Below, piece after piece: positions 1-12,185 of a stretch of DNA of 64,000 bases; positions within the stretch are counted from its first letter, which is position 1, and every line of letters begins with the position of its first letter. The notes beneath the pieces are model-generated. The model saw only the letters and a program-made list of their open reading frames with translations. It did no database searches and was not told where the DNA came from. Source of the stretch: Paragonimus skrjabini miyazakii. Taxonomy: Eukaryota > Platyhelminthes > Trematoda > Plagiorchiida > Troglotrematidae. The DNA lies in assembly GCA_014338405.1 (NCBI GenBank), contig JTDE01000454.1, positions 1 to 64,000 of the forward strand. The letters run 5' to 3'. A program made the translations under genes and the position numbers.

Positions 1-38
1 TTGAACACGCTGAGGCAGCATTTTGATATAAATAACAA
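1..38 (-). CDS. Candidate internal exon, running off the window edge
   Basis: Minus strand. An acceptor-like TTTACAG (complement of 39-45) precedes a short open stretch that reaches the first base of the window. The frame needed to continue from the donor at 354/355 (one base carried over) reads VVIYIKMLPQRVQ without a stop, which is why this piece is linked to the exon at 355-604. The intron would be 316 bp. At 38 bp it carries little weight alone; phase agreement is the main support. The protein family was not recognised. Confidence 0.3.
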   Translation of the reverse strand, partial: MLFISKCCLSVF

Positions 39-354
39 CTGTAAACGTAAACATTTTCATTCAGATTTGTTGGCGAAATAACGAGGAAAATTTTTATGCC
101 GGTTTACTCTCAAGTATGGGCTGGTCCGAATAATATTTAACACCTGAACCGGGTAAACTGTGATTATGGAGTTAAGGGATATGTTCCAGAATAGATGGAT
201 CTGAACTGAAAACGTTTGCCCGTTGTGTAGCCTTTCCGGTTAAACTTTCAGTATGGAAAAATAATCTACTATTTTTTGCCTTTAACCAATGAAAGGAAGC
301 TAGTTGGTAAGCAGTCATGATGGAAAAGAAGTTTGTGCATTATAATTAGGTTAC

Positions 355-604
355 CTCTCAACTGTTTGCAACTCGTAGAAAGTACACTTAATGGTCTGGA
401 TGTTCTGTCGCAAGAGTCAATCCTGAGCCACGCAGTCATCTTGGTAGCCCGTTTTAGGTCGTTTTTAACAGACGTTTTAGAAGTTTTATTTACTGTTGAC
501 GAGCTCCTATGTTTGTTTCCAGGTTTTTGCCGTCTTACGTACTTGTTACTCATGGGAAGAGCTTCGGATTCACTAAGTGATTCAGTTTTCTTCTTTCCTT
601 TTTG
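355..604 (-). CDS. Candidate internal exon of an unrecognised host gene
   Basis: Minus-strand open frame of about 83 codons with coding-like composition. A Lys/Glu/Ser-rich start (KKKTESLSESEALPM) is followed by a basic stretch (KYVRRQKPGNKHRSSS) and ends SVLSTSCKQLR. It stops at a good donor, GAGAG/GTAACC, with GT at 353-354. Upstream the frame closes with TAA just before two usable acceptors, ACCAAAG/ (exon start 604) and CAAAAAG/ (start 597). Both can be phase-matched to the upstream candidate exon at 948-1050 through alternative donors there. The lysine/serine-rich composition suggests a disordered basic segment, perhaps of a nuclear protein, but no domain was recognised. Chance remains possible because frames of this length occur in AT-rich DNA. 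Confidence 0.45.
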
Positions 605-947
605 CTTTGGTTAGAGAGCCTGTCGACTGAGTTTGGCCGTCTGCCACCAGTGTTTGTAAATTGTTTTCATGTTCGGAGACCCTCAGCAAATGAACGCCTA
701 CTTACTACTCACTATAGTTTTGCTGGCGGACATTTGTGGTTCAGAATTCAGCAGCGTCGGATAATAATCACCTATCCAATGACTGCATGTGAAACAAAAC
801 ATTAAAGTCTTGATATCCATCTGATAACAGTACTCGTTTTCAGACAATTTTTTTCAATAAAAAGGCACTAAGTTCGAGTGCTGTTTCTGCCCCAGCTCGT
901 AAACAGCAAACGTTTTTCCCAAGTGTGAGCGTTGAACCTTGACTCAC

Positions 948-1050
948 TTCGTACTTGGTTACTGGAGAGGGTTATGCAATAATGAGGAATTCCAATACGG
1001 ACAAGATTCGAGTTAACGACTTCTGGATAAACGGACTTGGGCGAACGGTC
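948..1050 (-). CDS. Candidate internal exon upstream of 355-604
   Basis: Minus strand. A pyrimidine-rich tract ending TTCAAAAG acts as the acceptor (exon begins with GAC at 1050). The exon reads DRSPKSVYPEVVNSN through ITLSSNQVR and stops at the strong donor-like CGAA/GTGAGT (exon end 948). The donor leaves one base over, which fits the alternative acceptor at 597 of the next exon. A second donor, CCAA/GTACGA (end 955), fits the acceptor at 604. With 1-38 and 355-604 this gives a three-exon minus-strand model. The peptide family was not recognised. Confidence 0.35.
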
Positions 1051-3378
1051 CTTTTGAATGTAAAACAAAAACGAATGTTATGTGAGTCACAGTAATTGAA
1101 TCCTCGAGTTTCATTTGCACTAACTATCTAGTTTCATTTATCATCCCTCAGCTTGCTGCTATTGTTTGTACCTGTGCAATTTGGTTGGTTCTCATTCTCT
1201 ATTTGTGGTGTAACGGTTGGTTAAACTGAAGTTTTTGCACTACGCGCCAGTCATTGGTTTCGCTAATGAGCCCTCGTCGATTTCAATTTCTTATCGTCAT
1301 ATCACTCACATGATGAAAAATATTAGTTGATTTTGTGGGCAACAATTTATATAGGATCGCTGTGAGCTGATCTCTGAAAGATTTCTGCCCACCCTAGTCA
1401 TTGATAAGTTTGATGGATTAACGTTTTGTTTGGCCCCAAGGAACAAACGATAGTGTATGTGTGTTTGTTTGTTTTTGTGTTTCTGGACAACTCGATGGTA
1501 AAGATGGAAGTTGCTCTATACAGCGGCTCACTTCATTTGGTCGTGCAATTCCGTTTGTTGATTGATGAATCTATTATTTTTCAGGGCACACAATGTACAC
1601 AATGGTTTACGTGAAACCGAATAATTAACCTGCTACTTGAAAAGATCAAAGCATGTCGGTCAGGTAGCTTCATTTCCTGATGACTCAACCTTAAGACGAG
1701 CAACAAATCAGGTGCAATAAACTATGAATAACGAGTTATTTGCTACCGAGACGAACTGCAACTCGTTCTGACGTCTTCTAGACTGTGAGGAGTAAGTAAT
1801 CAGGCACTTCGTTTTGAACGATGACTAAAATCAGGTATTTCCTATGATGGAGAGTTAGTGACCAAAGGCTAGCTGAATGTAATGCATATGAATACCAAGA
1901 TAAGTGTGTTTACATCTGAAGTGAGCTTTCATGTACACATAGTGTCCAACATACGAATTTCGACTCCGACTCGTAAGCTATATTCAAAAGTATTCGAAGT
2001 TATCCCATGTTTAAACATGTGAATTCTGAGGTTTATAAGAACTTTTTGACTTACACCAAATTTTTCCAAATGTAAACGTGCAAGAATTGTGAGAACAGAA
2101 CATTCTGCAAAATACTGTGAACCTTATGGGTGAAATTCACCAACATACTTTGAGTCATGAATATGAGATTGTAGACATTTGAGGTCAGTTTGCATAAAGA
2201 TAACAACAGCGCATTTCAAATTTACTTGCGTTAATTTTAAAACAATTTTTATTCCGGCCTACATGTGTTAAACGGCTTTGTTAGGAAACATAACAAAATG
2301 TCTGACAGATGAACCAATTAAAAAATTCCACTCATTAATTTTCTTACAGCATTCTGCATATATGTTTTAATGCACCTGAAGGGTCAAAACGTCACGCGAT
2401 TTAAGCTTTTGTACAATTAGGCAGGAAGAACTTGAGGTATTGCATTGATGTGGGAAGAAAAAAGAACGAAAATGCAAGAAAATTACATATTTACCTTCAA
2501 AAGTTATCACAGCCAACATTTTGAAAAGATGAATAGTTTGAACCCGTTCATATGAACAGAACGAAAGCAAATTGAAAACATATACTTAGCGAAATGACGG
2601 TATTTTATGCACGATGGTTAAGATGAGTTGTGCTACAAGACGTACAATGTCATACCCTGCTCAGCTAGAACTGCGAGTCTTTTAAGGAAAGAAGTCATTT
2701 TTGAACCACTGCAAATAATCGATTGATTAACACAGAAAGCTCATCAGTAAACAAAACAGTGTTATATAAGCTCCGCTTTAAGATAAACGACCGCAAGCTA
2801 TAGTTGGGACGGTACATTCACTCTTGGTATTAGATGAGTCACGGAGATTACGTTTTGTCCATTGCTATCCATGCAGCTCAGTGTGGTTTGTGATAAATCT
2901 TTTGAGTGAAAAGAAAATAAGTAAATAGAACGGTTTACTAGAAAGGCATGTGTTTGTTTGCCTTAACTTTTAGAAGACCTCTGAATAGTTCAAACGTATA
3001 ACCATTATAAACAAAGGAAATACATTCCGTAAGCGGTTGAGCCTTTTGAAAACCCGTTATTATAAATTCAATGTATGCCCCTGGTTACTTTTACAACCGT
3101 GTACTGTGTAATGCTTTGGACATAGCTGATGGTTTGTCACAGTTCTAACGAGTAATTCCGGGCAGAAACTGGTATGATTACAGTTGTTACAGAAAGAACA
3201 CAAAGCCAGTGGTTTTTAAAAAAGTTATCAATCTTCAAAACGCTCAACGTTTGAACGGAGTGACTGATAAATTTTTAACTTCCTCACTACTATTAAAGTT
3301 AGCTGTGACAACGAATCATTGCTTAAGTCGCTGTTGCCAACTGGAGTATGAATTTGCTGCTAGAGAGGAGGCATATTT
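1051..3378. other. No recognisable gene; AT-rich intergenic or intronic DNA
   Basis: No conserved protein, RNA gene or mobile element was recognised. The minus-strand frame 2367-2570 contains a donor-like TTTGAAG/GTAAAT near 2491 and could be an early exon of the minus-strand model at 1-1050, but no acceptor or start was convincing. A plus-strand frame at 3209-3400 has ordinary-looking composition and no clear splice sites. Confidence 0.4.
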
Positions 3379-3594
3379 ATGTGTAGAAAAAACGCATTGA
3401 GCTCTTACATACGTTATAAGCTTGGCGAATATTTCCAAAACATCATTAATCAGTTTGAAAGAATCACAATTGAATTGTATACTTATCACACTTCCGCTTT
3501 AGAGCTTTCTGAGATACTTACGAGAAATGTTTATCGCCTAGACATACTATTGCAAGTGTTTAGACGCTCAATGAATAAATCCGAGAAAAAGTGA
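3379..3594 (+). CDS. Coding-like ORF, 71 codons, unrecognised
   Basis: The frame starts at an ATG, MCRKNALSSYIRYKLGEY, continues with mixed charged and hydrophobic residues (FQNIINQFERITIE, SEILTRNVYRLDILLQ) and ends RRSMNKSEKK before TGA. The composition is more protein-like than most neighbouring frames, and a helical segment is plausible. An acceptor-like ATTTATGTGTAG lies at its start, so it may be an exon entered after 3385 rather than a free-standing gene. It sits upstream of, and on the same strand as, the exon chain at 4807-6198, but no phase-consistent donor joins them. The family was not recognised. Confidence 0.25.
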   Translation: MCRKNALSSYIRYKLGEYFQNIINQFERITIELYTYHTSALELSEILTRNVYRLDILLQVFRRSMNKSEKK

Positions 3595-4806
3595 CCTTCT
3601 CACTTCAAACATTCCTGGGAAGGTATTAATGGAAAGTGAAACACTGTTTTACAATCTACAACTTGACATATTGTTCAACCAGGGTACTGTGGTAAATTTA
3701 GCGCACGTTGTTCAGGCCATATCGTGTTAGTCTTCTAGAACCTACACAGTGAAACGCCATCATCAGCTAAACGCCACATTCGACGTTTTTAAACTGATCA
3801 ATGTTAAATGATGCAAAGCAAACAACTCGGTTTTCAGTAGCTACCCATCGATCATAAATTAACTGAACTCATTCTAGGGTGCCTCCGAGACACAAACATC
3901 AGTTTATACTGTTATTTTGATGAGAGCCGTAAACTTCAAATAATCTACACTTGCTTATCTCTGATTCGTGAAACGCCTATTCCCCAATTGGTATGGTTTT
4001 CCACAATACTCATTGAAAAATGTTTTATACACATCACACGGAATATCCCGACAAACAGTTCGTTTAAATTTGCGTATAGTAGACGGTTGTATGATATGTA
4101 ATCAAGGTCCTCTCAAAGTGTTCCATTCCTATGTGACAGACTCAAGTGTGTAGCATGTGCTGACCGATTTGCGCCATAGAAGCAAGAATTTCATATACAC
4201 CAGAAGATTGCGTCTCGCCTCGACCAATTATGCAAATCCCATACCGCAGATGCAATTTTTCATTAAGAATAAATTGTTAGTATGCAACTAAGCCTACGAT
4301 TACTGGTCTGTGAGTGGCAATCATTGTGATGAATAACTCGATGTTAGGTGTGCAATTATTTTGATGTAAATTAGAATCCATGAATAAAAATATGTTATTC
4401 ATACTCGATACTTCAATAAAGCTAACACTTAGCAAAGTCAGCAGGGACGTTGTTTTGATACATTTTTAAATTTATTTCAGTATATGGACGATCGCAATAC
4501 CATTTCGGATTTCAATATCTGTTTCCATTTATCTTCTGAAAAGTTTAACTCTACACATAAACAACAAAGAAAATAATTAGCTTTTAGATTAAAGCACAAA
4601 AGCCACAGATATATTTACCTGGTTTCAAAATCAACAACCATTTACTTGAAGTTAAAATCGGGGCATAGGTTGAACGCCTCCATGTGAACCATCTATTAGA
4701 CATTATCAGATTGACACCATCTGAATTGCCGAGCCATTAAAACGTCAGTTTTTCTCAGTTATTAACCGTAAAAATGACATCTGAAGCAAACTGAGACAAT
4801 TTTTAG

Positions 4807-4925
4807 TGACATCCCAACAAGGATGTGAACTTTTCTGGCAAGAAAGCAGTTCAGTTTTAAAGGTTCTTATACTCGGAAATGACACTGATGTAACCTACAA
4901 AAGAATCAGACGTTTTGACACAAAG
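4807..4925 (+). CDS. Candidate internal exon 1 of the plus-strand gene model
   Basis: A 119-bp open segment lies between a good acceptor (AATTTTTAG at 4798-4806) and a strong donor (ACAAAG/GTTAGTGAG, GT at 4926). Read with two bases completing a codon carried from upstream, it gives TSQQGCELFWQESSS, then VLKVLILGNDTDVTYKRI, then RRFDTK, ending on a codon boundary. The next candidate exon (5267) starts in phase 0 as this requires, giving a 341-bp intron. The upstream exon was not located; a frame at 3968-4153 would be in phase but has a poor donor. The peptide was not recognised. Confidence 0.45.
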
Positions 4926-5266
4926 GTTAGTGAGAGATCATTAGACACGGCTTGGGGCGCTTGTCCATTGATGGGTGGACGAATTAGCCATCAAACATTG
5001 TAGGCAGACCACTACTGTTTACGAAGACGTACTGAATAAAACCGTACTACCAGTTACCACTTGATGAACGCTCAGAAACGGAATGGTTGATTAGTGTAAT
5101 TTGGAATGCATATACCCTGGTCACAGGACTGCGGCTGCTTCTTTGTGAATTATAGATGCGAATCTCTATAGACGACTGCCTCAACCTGAACCTGCTAAAT
5201 TGTCTTTGAGGTACACTGGCTAAGCAGGTGCCTAGGGATTTTTATGACGCAACTTGAGGGAGTCAG

Positions 5267-5461
5267 AGAGTAACTGAAGTCCCAAGAATGATACAATTTA
5301 CATCGAACCCACATTTTGAAGAAACTGCCGAATCCATACATCTTGTTTCCGAAGCGGAGGAGGAAAACGCGTCCTTTCATCTTCTGCCAGTAGGCTATAT
5401 ACTGAATCAATCGCAGAGTTCTCGGACTTTAATCTGCAGCTTTATGAATAATATTTTCAAG
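5267..5461 (+). CDS. Candidate internal exon 2 of the plus-strand gene model
   Basis: This 195-bp stretch (65 codons) begins after AGTCAG, a weak acceptor without a long pyrimidine tract, and ends at the strong donor TTCAAG/GTAACT (GT at 5462). It starts and ends in phase 0, matching the exons on both sides. The peptide includes RVTEVPRMIQFTSNPHFEE, an acidic run AEEENAS, and ends LICSFMNNIFK. A minus-strand frame overlaps it (5195-5410) but looks less protein-like and lacks splice signals. The protein was not recognised. Confidence 0.42.
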
Positions 5462-6066
5462 GTAACTTGGTGTCAGGAATTTTTCACTGTTGTGATACAC
5501 ATACTTCAGTTGGTCAGGAATGTAAAACAGAGTTCTTGAAGTATTTTGAGAGTACTGTGATATATATAGTTTCGTCGAGAAACGATAAAACAGCGCCGAA
5601 TTCAAGGCAGCCGCAGTAAATTGTCATCCGGAACGACTCCAAAAGACTGTATAGATATGCACCAAGCAGTCGTGAACATGCGACGTTTTAGCTGTAGATT
5701 AGTTGAAATTATTTTCCAATCAACCATTGATAATCGTTTTACTACCCAAATACCTCGATAGACCATTGTAATGAAGAGCTTTCTATTGGAACTTTACCGA
5801 AGTTTTTTTTTTTGTAACGTTAAAATGATGTGATTCGTACATTTTCGAAGCATATATAATGCGTCACAAACAAGTGCAATTTCTCTAAAAATCCCACTTT
5901 TAGCAACTCATGTTGACTGTGGTTTGGTAACTTTGCGACCACGATTCTTTCTCAATCATCTTCCTGCAACCTGATAGTGTTTCATCTAAAACGAGACGAG
6001 GTAATTGTCTAGGTTTTTATGAGGTGTTAAATACGTGACTCGTCCAGGATTACTGTGTAATTCCAG

Positions 6067-6198
6067 CTACCCGTCCACCCTCTCATGCGTGGTATTTGTG
6101 CCTTCACTCAGAACTGTATCACCGCTTCGGTACTACAGATACCAGATGGTCGACTAATACTATACATCGTACGGTGTCCGTCTATGCAAAATGACTGA
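6067..6198 (+). CDS. Candidate terminal exon of the plus-strand gene model
   Basis: After a clear acceptor (TGTGTAATTCCAG, AG at 6065-6066) the phase-0 frame required by the preceding donor stays open for 43 codons and ends in TGA at 6196-6198. The peptide starts LPVHPLMRGICAFTQNCITA and ends IVRCPSMQND. The segment is visibly richer in G and C than its surroundings. The three linked exons give about 147 codons plus stop. No polyadenylation signal was assigned. The protein family was not recognised, and a cDNA match would be needed to accept the model. Confidence 0.42.
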   Translation, partial: LPVHPLMRGICAFTQNCITASVLQIPDGRLILYIVRCPSMQND

Positions 6199-6495
6199 CA
6201 CGTGCCTGCCTCTTCACCGACGGACTCGTGTGTGTGTGTATGTGCGCGTGTGGGCATCACTTAACTTTACGATTTGCCAAGTTGGTATCCGCTTTGTAAC
6301 CAGCTGTGCAGTATGAGTGCTGGCTATAAAATCGCTTTATGGTCTCATCTATCACATGCGGGTTTGGCCTAAAGAATAACAAACCGGGACGTTGGAGATT
6401 AAGTTAACGGAATGCAATGAACCGGTGGGTGGTTTTGTGTTTGCGCTTGTGTGTGTGTGCTTGTCTGGTGCTATCTAGTGAACACGTTTTGCTAT

Positions 6496-6738
6496 CTATT
6501 TGACTTTAACGAGAATAAAGTGATTTCTGATCCAATGAATGTAAGGGAGGCACCAAACCAATTCATTGACATAAAAATAGTTTATATGATCATAACGACC
6601 AAGCGGTGACACAATGGTATTAGGCAAATTGCCGCCGGATATTCGGGATTGTGCACCTGTGGGTACCAATAAATTTAGGTCTTCGTTTTGAGGCTTGCTT
6701 TTCATTTCATCTTTATTTTCAAAAGCCGTTTTTATCAA
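6496..6738 (-). CDS. Coding-like minus-strand frame, unrecognised exon candidate
   Basis: The frame reads FENKDEMKSKPQNEDLN, then LLVPTGAQSRISGGNLPN, then TIVSPLGRYDHINYFYV. It is hydrophilic and rich in purine-starting codons, unlike most chance frames here. An acceptor-like TTTTGAAAATAAAG precedes the ATGAAATG part, with a poor pyrimidine tract. Several weak donors follow the RYDHINY segment, and the last 20 codons look non-coding. It lies on the opposite strand to the 4807-6198 model, whose end it follows by about 300 bp. No family was recognised. Confidence 0.33.
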   Translation of the reverse strand: MIKTAFENKDEMKSKPQNEDLNLLVPTGAQSRISGGNLPNTIVSPLGRYDHINYFYVNELVWCLPYIHWIRNHFILVKVK

Positions 6739-6739
6739 G

Positions 6740-9700
6740 GAACACAGGTTCTTTTTGGATTTACTTCATCAGCTGCGTTCAAGAGAAGGCAGTGAGAATA
6801 AATTTCAAAAACACTTGTCAGATCAGGTGTACTGAGCATGTTCCAAGACAAAATTATGTTAAAGCCTGAAATTATGACAACAGCGACTCAGGTCAGTTTA
6901 TGGTCAGTTACGTGATGTGGATGAATTCACGAACTTCATTGCTGTTATTTGGGTTGTTGGCTCTATCTGCTACTACACTCAGCCCTTGTGGAATTTGACG
7001 TAGAGCCGTTCATCATCCTTTTGACTTTTATGGTCGTTTTAGTACATAACCTCACCTGTTGAGGTAGTGGCAGTTCTTTTTCAACCTGCTTTCACAGTTT
7101 TCTGCATGAGAGCAGCGCTTCAGATATATATCAAGTTTGCGCCGAACAAATTTGACAGTCTTTCACTTTCTTTTAGACTCCCGTGGAAGCTTACGTGGAA
7201 ATATAAAACATAGATATTGCTTTCGGTTGCATTGTGGGCCGAAAAATTAGAGTTTGTAAAAAAAAGAAACGCGGTGATTCTTGTTTGTAGAGTGGGTACG
7301 CATACATGAATATGTCCTCTTACTATGGGCAAATCAGTCCGTACAGCAATATTATACTTTGTTGCACACCTGAAAAACCCTTGAGTGTGGGTTGTGTGCA
7401 TCGGGAGGAGGTATGTATATACTGACGGAATGCTATTCCGCTGGTCAGCCACTCCCTAGGAATTATAGAAGGCGGTAGAAAACGTCAGGGTGTCATGCAG
7501 GACTCGTGACTGTTGATTAAACGAATGTATAAAAAAGACCAACTGATGACAGACACACTTACAGCAGAACTTGGTCGTCCACATTTTAAACGAAGTATAA
7601 TTCTTAGGACATCTCTTTGGAGAGCTTGAAACCTGCCAAGATTGTGCTCCTCTACTTCAACTACCCCAAAGTTAATGATAACGAACAGCACACTGTAAAA
7701 CTAAAACAGAGTTCATTCATGGACATTAATTGATTTGAACTGCCTAGTCAGATAAAGAAGCCCAGCATTCTCTTTTAGTTAACCTAAAGTACATTATGAA
7801 AGACAACGGAGAATTCTTTGGTCGCTAACTTCAAACGCTCTGATGTATTTTGCGGTGTACAGTTTTATCGCCCTTCAACTTTTCTTCACATGCAAAACTG
7901 TCTGTTTCTTCTAATAGCTTTACCTCGAACCCAAATACATTAGTGGTTTGCATCCACAATTAATCCTCATGCGCTTATGTAGAAAATAATCAGATTTTAC
8001 TCGAAAATAATAAATCTGAAAATTAATGAAACCGTGCTGGCAAATCATCTATAACTGAACTCAACCACTTGTTGTTAAGGTGTCTACGAATCAAAATCAA
8101 TGCACCTAGCTGTAACTGTGGTTAACGCGTCATCTTTGTGGCAACTTAGTTGGGCAAGTAAATTTTCCTACTTCACGTGCAACAAAGGAAAGCCGCAAAA
8201 TTCACTTTTCTGAACCAAATTAGACGCTACCCTGACTATCGACTTCAGCCGCCGAGTCAGTAGGTCACGTAGACCTCAATCCAAGTGATAAACGGTATTT
8301 TTTTGGCAAGTGTCTTCGTTCTCATATTCCAAGCTCGCATTTGGATACCTCATTGGTTACGTCTTTGGGATGCCGTAACGACAAAATTTGCTCGGTAGGA
8401 AGGGCTACGGGGTGGCGTCCTCAGTACGCGGCCCAGCCGTCTACCCTCATGCGACCTGGAACACTGTGTCATTATGCGCGATTAACATTCGCTAGCAATA
8501 TCCGCATTTTAAGCTCATCTATTGTGTTGGTATTTTTGTGTGCTCATTGTCCGATTAGAGTTGGTCTCCTCCATAATAATAGGGCTTCACAAAATTGTCC
8601 AGCCGGTCTCCATTTCATTCCCGTATCCTCAATACCTCAGATGCTAAGCTGCTCTGGTTTCTTGCTCCAAAAGCCACAATTATAATGGTTTATTTGTTAA
8701 TTTTAGTATAAGTTCGATCGTCCGAAAAATCATTCCAAGGTCTCTGTTTGAAAGATTTCCGAACTCTGTATAAAATCACACTATTGTCTGGTTACTTCTC
8801 ACGAAAACAAGCTTGAGTCAGGTGCGTGGTACATTATCTATGCAGTGACTACCAGAGGTACCTTCACACCTAACATCCCTTATTAACATTTAAGTAATGA
8901 ATGCGTCCTACTCGCCGATCAGGACATTCTTCCGCAATATTTGCAGCGATTACTAATGAAAAAACTTGAATTAATAGCCGCGTTATTCATATTAATTGTA
9001 AGCTGTAGTTTGCGTACAATTTTTCTCAAGTTGCGAAAACCGTCATTGCATGTGGCAGCTTACAAGTGTAACTTTCCAACTTATTTCCCTTTTATTTTCT
9101 TTTGCTCTCACATTTTTGTGCTTTTTATTTTTACGTATGCACCCTGCACTAATCTCAAATGTCCTCAGTTTGTACATAAAGCAGTTGGTCAGTTTTCATT
9201 TTTGGAAACGTTTTCCTCCAGTGAGTTTTGCTAACATCTCATATGTTACTTTTGTAAAGTTTTCAACCGCTGTAATTACAAGTCAGTGATTAATATTCCG
9301 TATTCAGAGAAGTGGAACTAACATTAAGCTTATGTAACTTAGCATCACGCCGACTGTCATTATGCCAATTTTGTATTATGAGACAAGTGATCAGGAATTC
9401 CATCAGAAAAACGAAGAGGACTATAAGAAATGAGAAACATAAATTAAATATTTCACCACAAATTTGATTATATTAAATCAAATCTACTTAAATTGATCTG
9501 AAAGCGCGTTTTCACGAAAACAGGTCTTACCATTTTCATTAGTATAAAATCATTTTGTTCCGGCGCATCAATTTAAAAAAACGTATCACTTACTGGAAGT
9601 GCTTAGATAATTATTTATTTAATTGACTGCTTGCTAGTTTACTGTTGTCACAATCTCTTAATATAAATTCATGCAGATCAAACTTCAAAAGATTTCATTT

Positions 9701-12185
9701 GTTGTCTGATTTGATTACGACTGGGAATACCCAGTTTATGTTACTATGAACTTGAGTTAAGAAAGCAGCCAGACAGATTATTCTCTCGATGGTTATCCAA
9801 AGTTCAAAATGGACCACTCAGTTGAGTCAGCTAGTCTGTGTACAGAACGATTCACAGAAACGGACGTGTGTTTGTTTCCATATGTCTCAATTATGTTGTA
9901 TGCTAATGGTTCAGTGTCATACATCTGAATTTAGTATAACCGAAACAATAAGCACAACCATGGAAGGCACGCTACTTTTAACTGGTAAAGCTGATTTGAT
10001 GCTCACATTACAACTCACAATTTTTTCCAGCATGTCGAATGATGAAAATGACAACTACTTTCATAAATTCTGTCAGACAATTGGGCTATACTTCTGAGGT
10101 CAAAAGATTTGTTTTCAATTCTGAGCAGTGTAAAATGTACTGAATTGTTAATTACAGTTGGACGGATTAATCCGCGCCTCAAATTTTAATATCTGCTTAA
10201 AAACGCACAGTTTCACTATTTTCCTTCGGATGCGTGTGAAAGAAAACCTAAAGGCATTGATGGAATTACCACACTTAAATTTCTCATTGTAAACAACGTA
10301 TGGATTTAATCGGATTCGCCATCTCCTTTGTTGTAGGTGTATATTCAAGTATATCACTAACATATTCATCAGTTTCAAAATAGTTGTCCAAACACGTGCT
10401 GAAGGGTGATCGGACATGACTTATGGGGCACCGTTTCCAAAGGGTCTTCTGATATAAAGACTTACTAAAGACACGGGCTTTAGGAGTTTAAACAAAATGA
10501 CTTCGGATGTAAAGTAAACTCTGGTACATATTCTTCACTATGACGGAGTCAGTTGTTGAGAAAGTAGCAAGTTAATTTAATTAACATAATGCTTAGTGAC
10601 GGCCTTTGTGAGTTTGGAATAGGACGTGATAATTGCCGGAGTTTATCCAAAGTGTTCAGCTTCTGACAAAATGGTAACAGCACTAAACACCACTGAACAT
10701 CGAAAATGACATTGAATTGAATTTTAACAAGCAAGGGACAATTAGACGGATTTTAATTTGAGAACCGTTAGTCATAAACCATTGTTACCACTGAAAGTCA
10801 CCTTGTCCATACAATTTAAAAGTATCCGGCGAAACAGTGAAAAATGATAGGTGACGTTTTTGGATTAGAACGTGCTTTTCATGTCATTTTTCTCCTTTTA
10901 AATGCCGTCAGGTTTGGTCTTCGTAGATTAAGACACAGCGGTATCACAGTGACTTTGCTGACCACAACATGCATTCCACTGATTATGCTACTAATACCAG
11001 GTCTCCCACTATCAAACTTCAGACGCCTACTTCATTTCACTACCTCACCTGTTCACTCCATGTTGTCACAGGTTTTAGCAATGTGAAACGACTACCATTG
11101 TATGCTTTACTCTTTAGAGTACTCTCTAAATTTATCCCAGACATGGGTTTGTTACTAAGCGTGTTCTTCCATAATAACTATATCATTTTGTAATATTTCC
11201 TCAATTCTTAAGATAAACACCTCAGCCACTGTCAATGAAGCAGATTTCCAAAAATGATGATGCTTTCCAACAGGTTGGCCGTCTTCAAGCGCTCTGTTTT
11301 ATCACGATAAGTTTTCTCGGGGCTGTCGGTCATTTTCTTTTACTGAATTCCCTCATTCCATTTCTACTTTCTCCATCTGAAGAAAGTAGTGTTACCGGAA
11401 CGTACATTAATGTGCAGCAGTTAAGTAATCTTTACTGTGAACACTCTACGCTTAACTAAGCAAAATTCTTTGGAGCTCATGTAGAACTTTCAATGGAGAA
11501 TGATGTGACACTTTCACAACCACGTTTAGCACTATCTGTACCCTGGCATCAAATATTAAAATTTTGATAGATTGATTTACAATGAAACGCAATAACATAA
11601 AGGACAGTTTCACTTTTCAGTAATTACTCCTCACGAGGATGCAGCCATGTAAAGAATGAGTAGGATTACCGACGTCAGATATATATATATATATATAATA
11701 TGGTAACTGATCTTTTATAATACGTGTGAACCAGGTTACTACTGAGTAAGTAGTGGTGTGTGTTTATTCATACTCAATATAGGATCACGTCTCACTTCTT
11801 ACTGAGTGTGACAGATCCATGTGGACGAAACGAATGATCGTCCTAAAATAAATCACTTGATTTACCCGTCCGAGTATAAAACGTTGAAGACAGTAGTGAA
11901 GGCAAGGAGGTAATATGGTGTTGAATGGAAGCAAAATAAATGTACCAACGTGCAACGGAGGTTCCCTGTGGGAAACGTAACTGTAGGAACCAGTTAGCAG
12001 AATGATGCATGGTAACAAGTGAATGCTAAATAGTATAACCAACTCAGCCCAAAGCTATGCAGGTTTGGGATCCAAAGCAGAAAGAATATTTAACAAAAAC
12101 GGTACACTGAACACACTATATCCTTATACAGTTAAAATACAAATTCGGAGTGAGTTAACATAGTGGTTTGACCATTGGATATCAG
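6740..12185. other. No recognisable gene
   Basis: The stretch contains only frames with no recognised family, the longest being 7120-7452 (minus, 110 codons), 8341-8685 (plus, 114 codons) and 9789-10097 (plus, 102 codons). The block at about 8.35-8.65 kb is somewhat richer in G and C and may be an unrecognised old repeat. GT-rich patches occur near 6230-6250 and 6443-6460. No RT, transposase or RNA gene signature was seen. Confidence 0.4.
11679..11697. repeat. (AT)n microsatellite
   Basis: An uninterrupted alternating AT run of about 19 bp followed by ATAATATGG. It is a simple sequence repeat with no sign of function. Confidence 0.85.

Noticed and set aside
8341..8685. 114-codon plus-strand frame in a GC-richer patch
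   Set aside because: No recognised family, no splice sites, and Cys/Ser-rich low-information composition; more likely a worn repeat.
9789..10097. Possible ligand-gated ion channel fragment (LFPYVSIMLYANGSVSYI)
   Set aside because: A short stretch in another frame resembles the extracellular beta-strand region of Cys-loop receptors, but no WxPD or Cys-loop motif follows and the frame closes at once.
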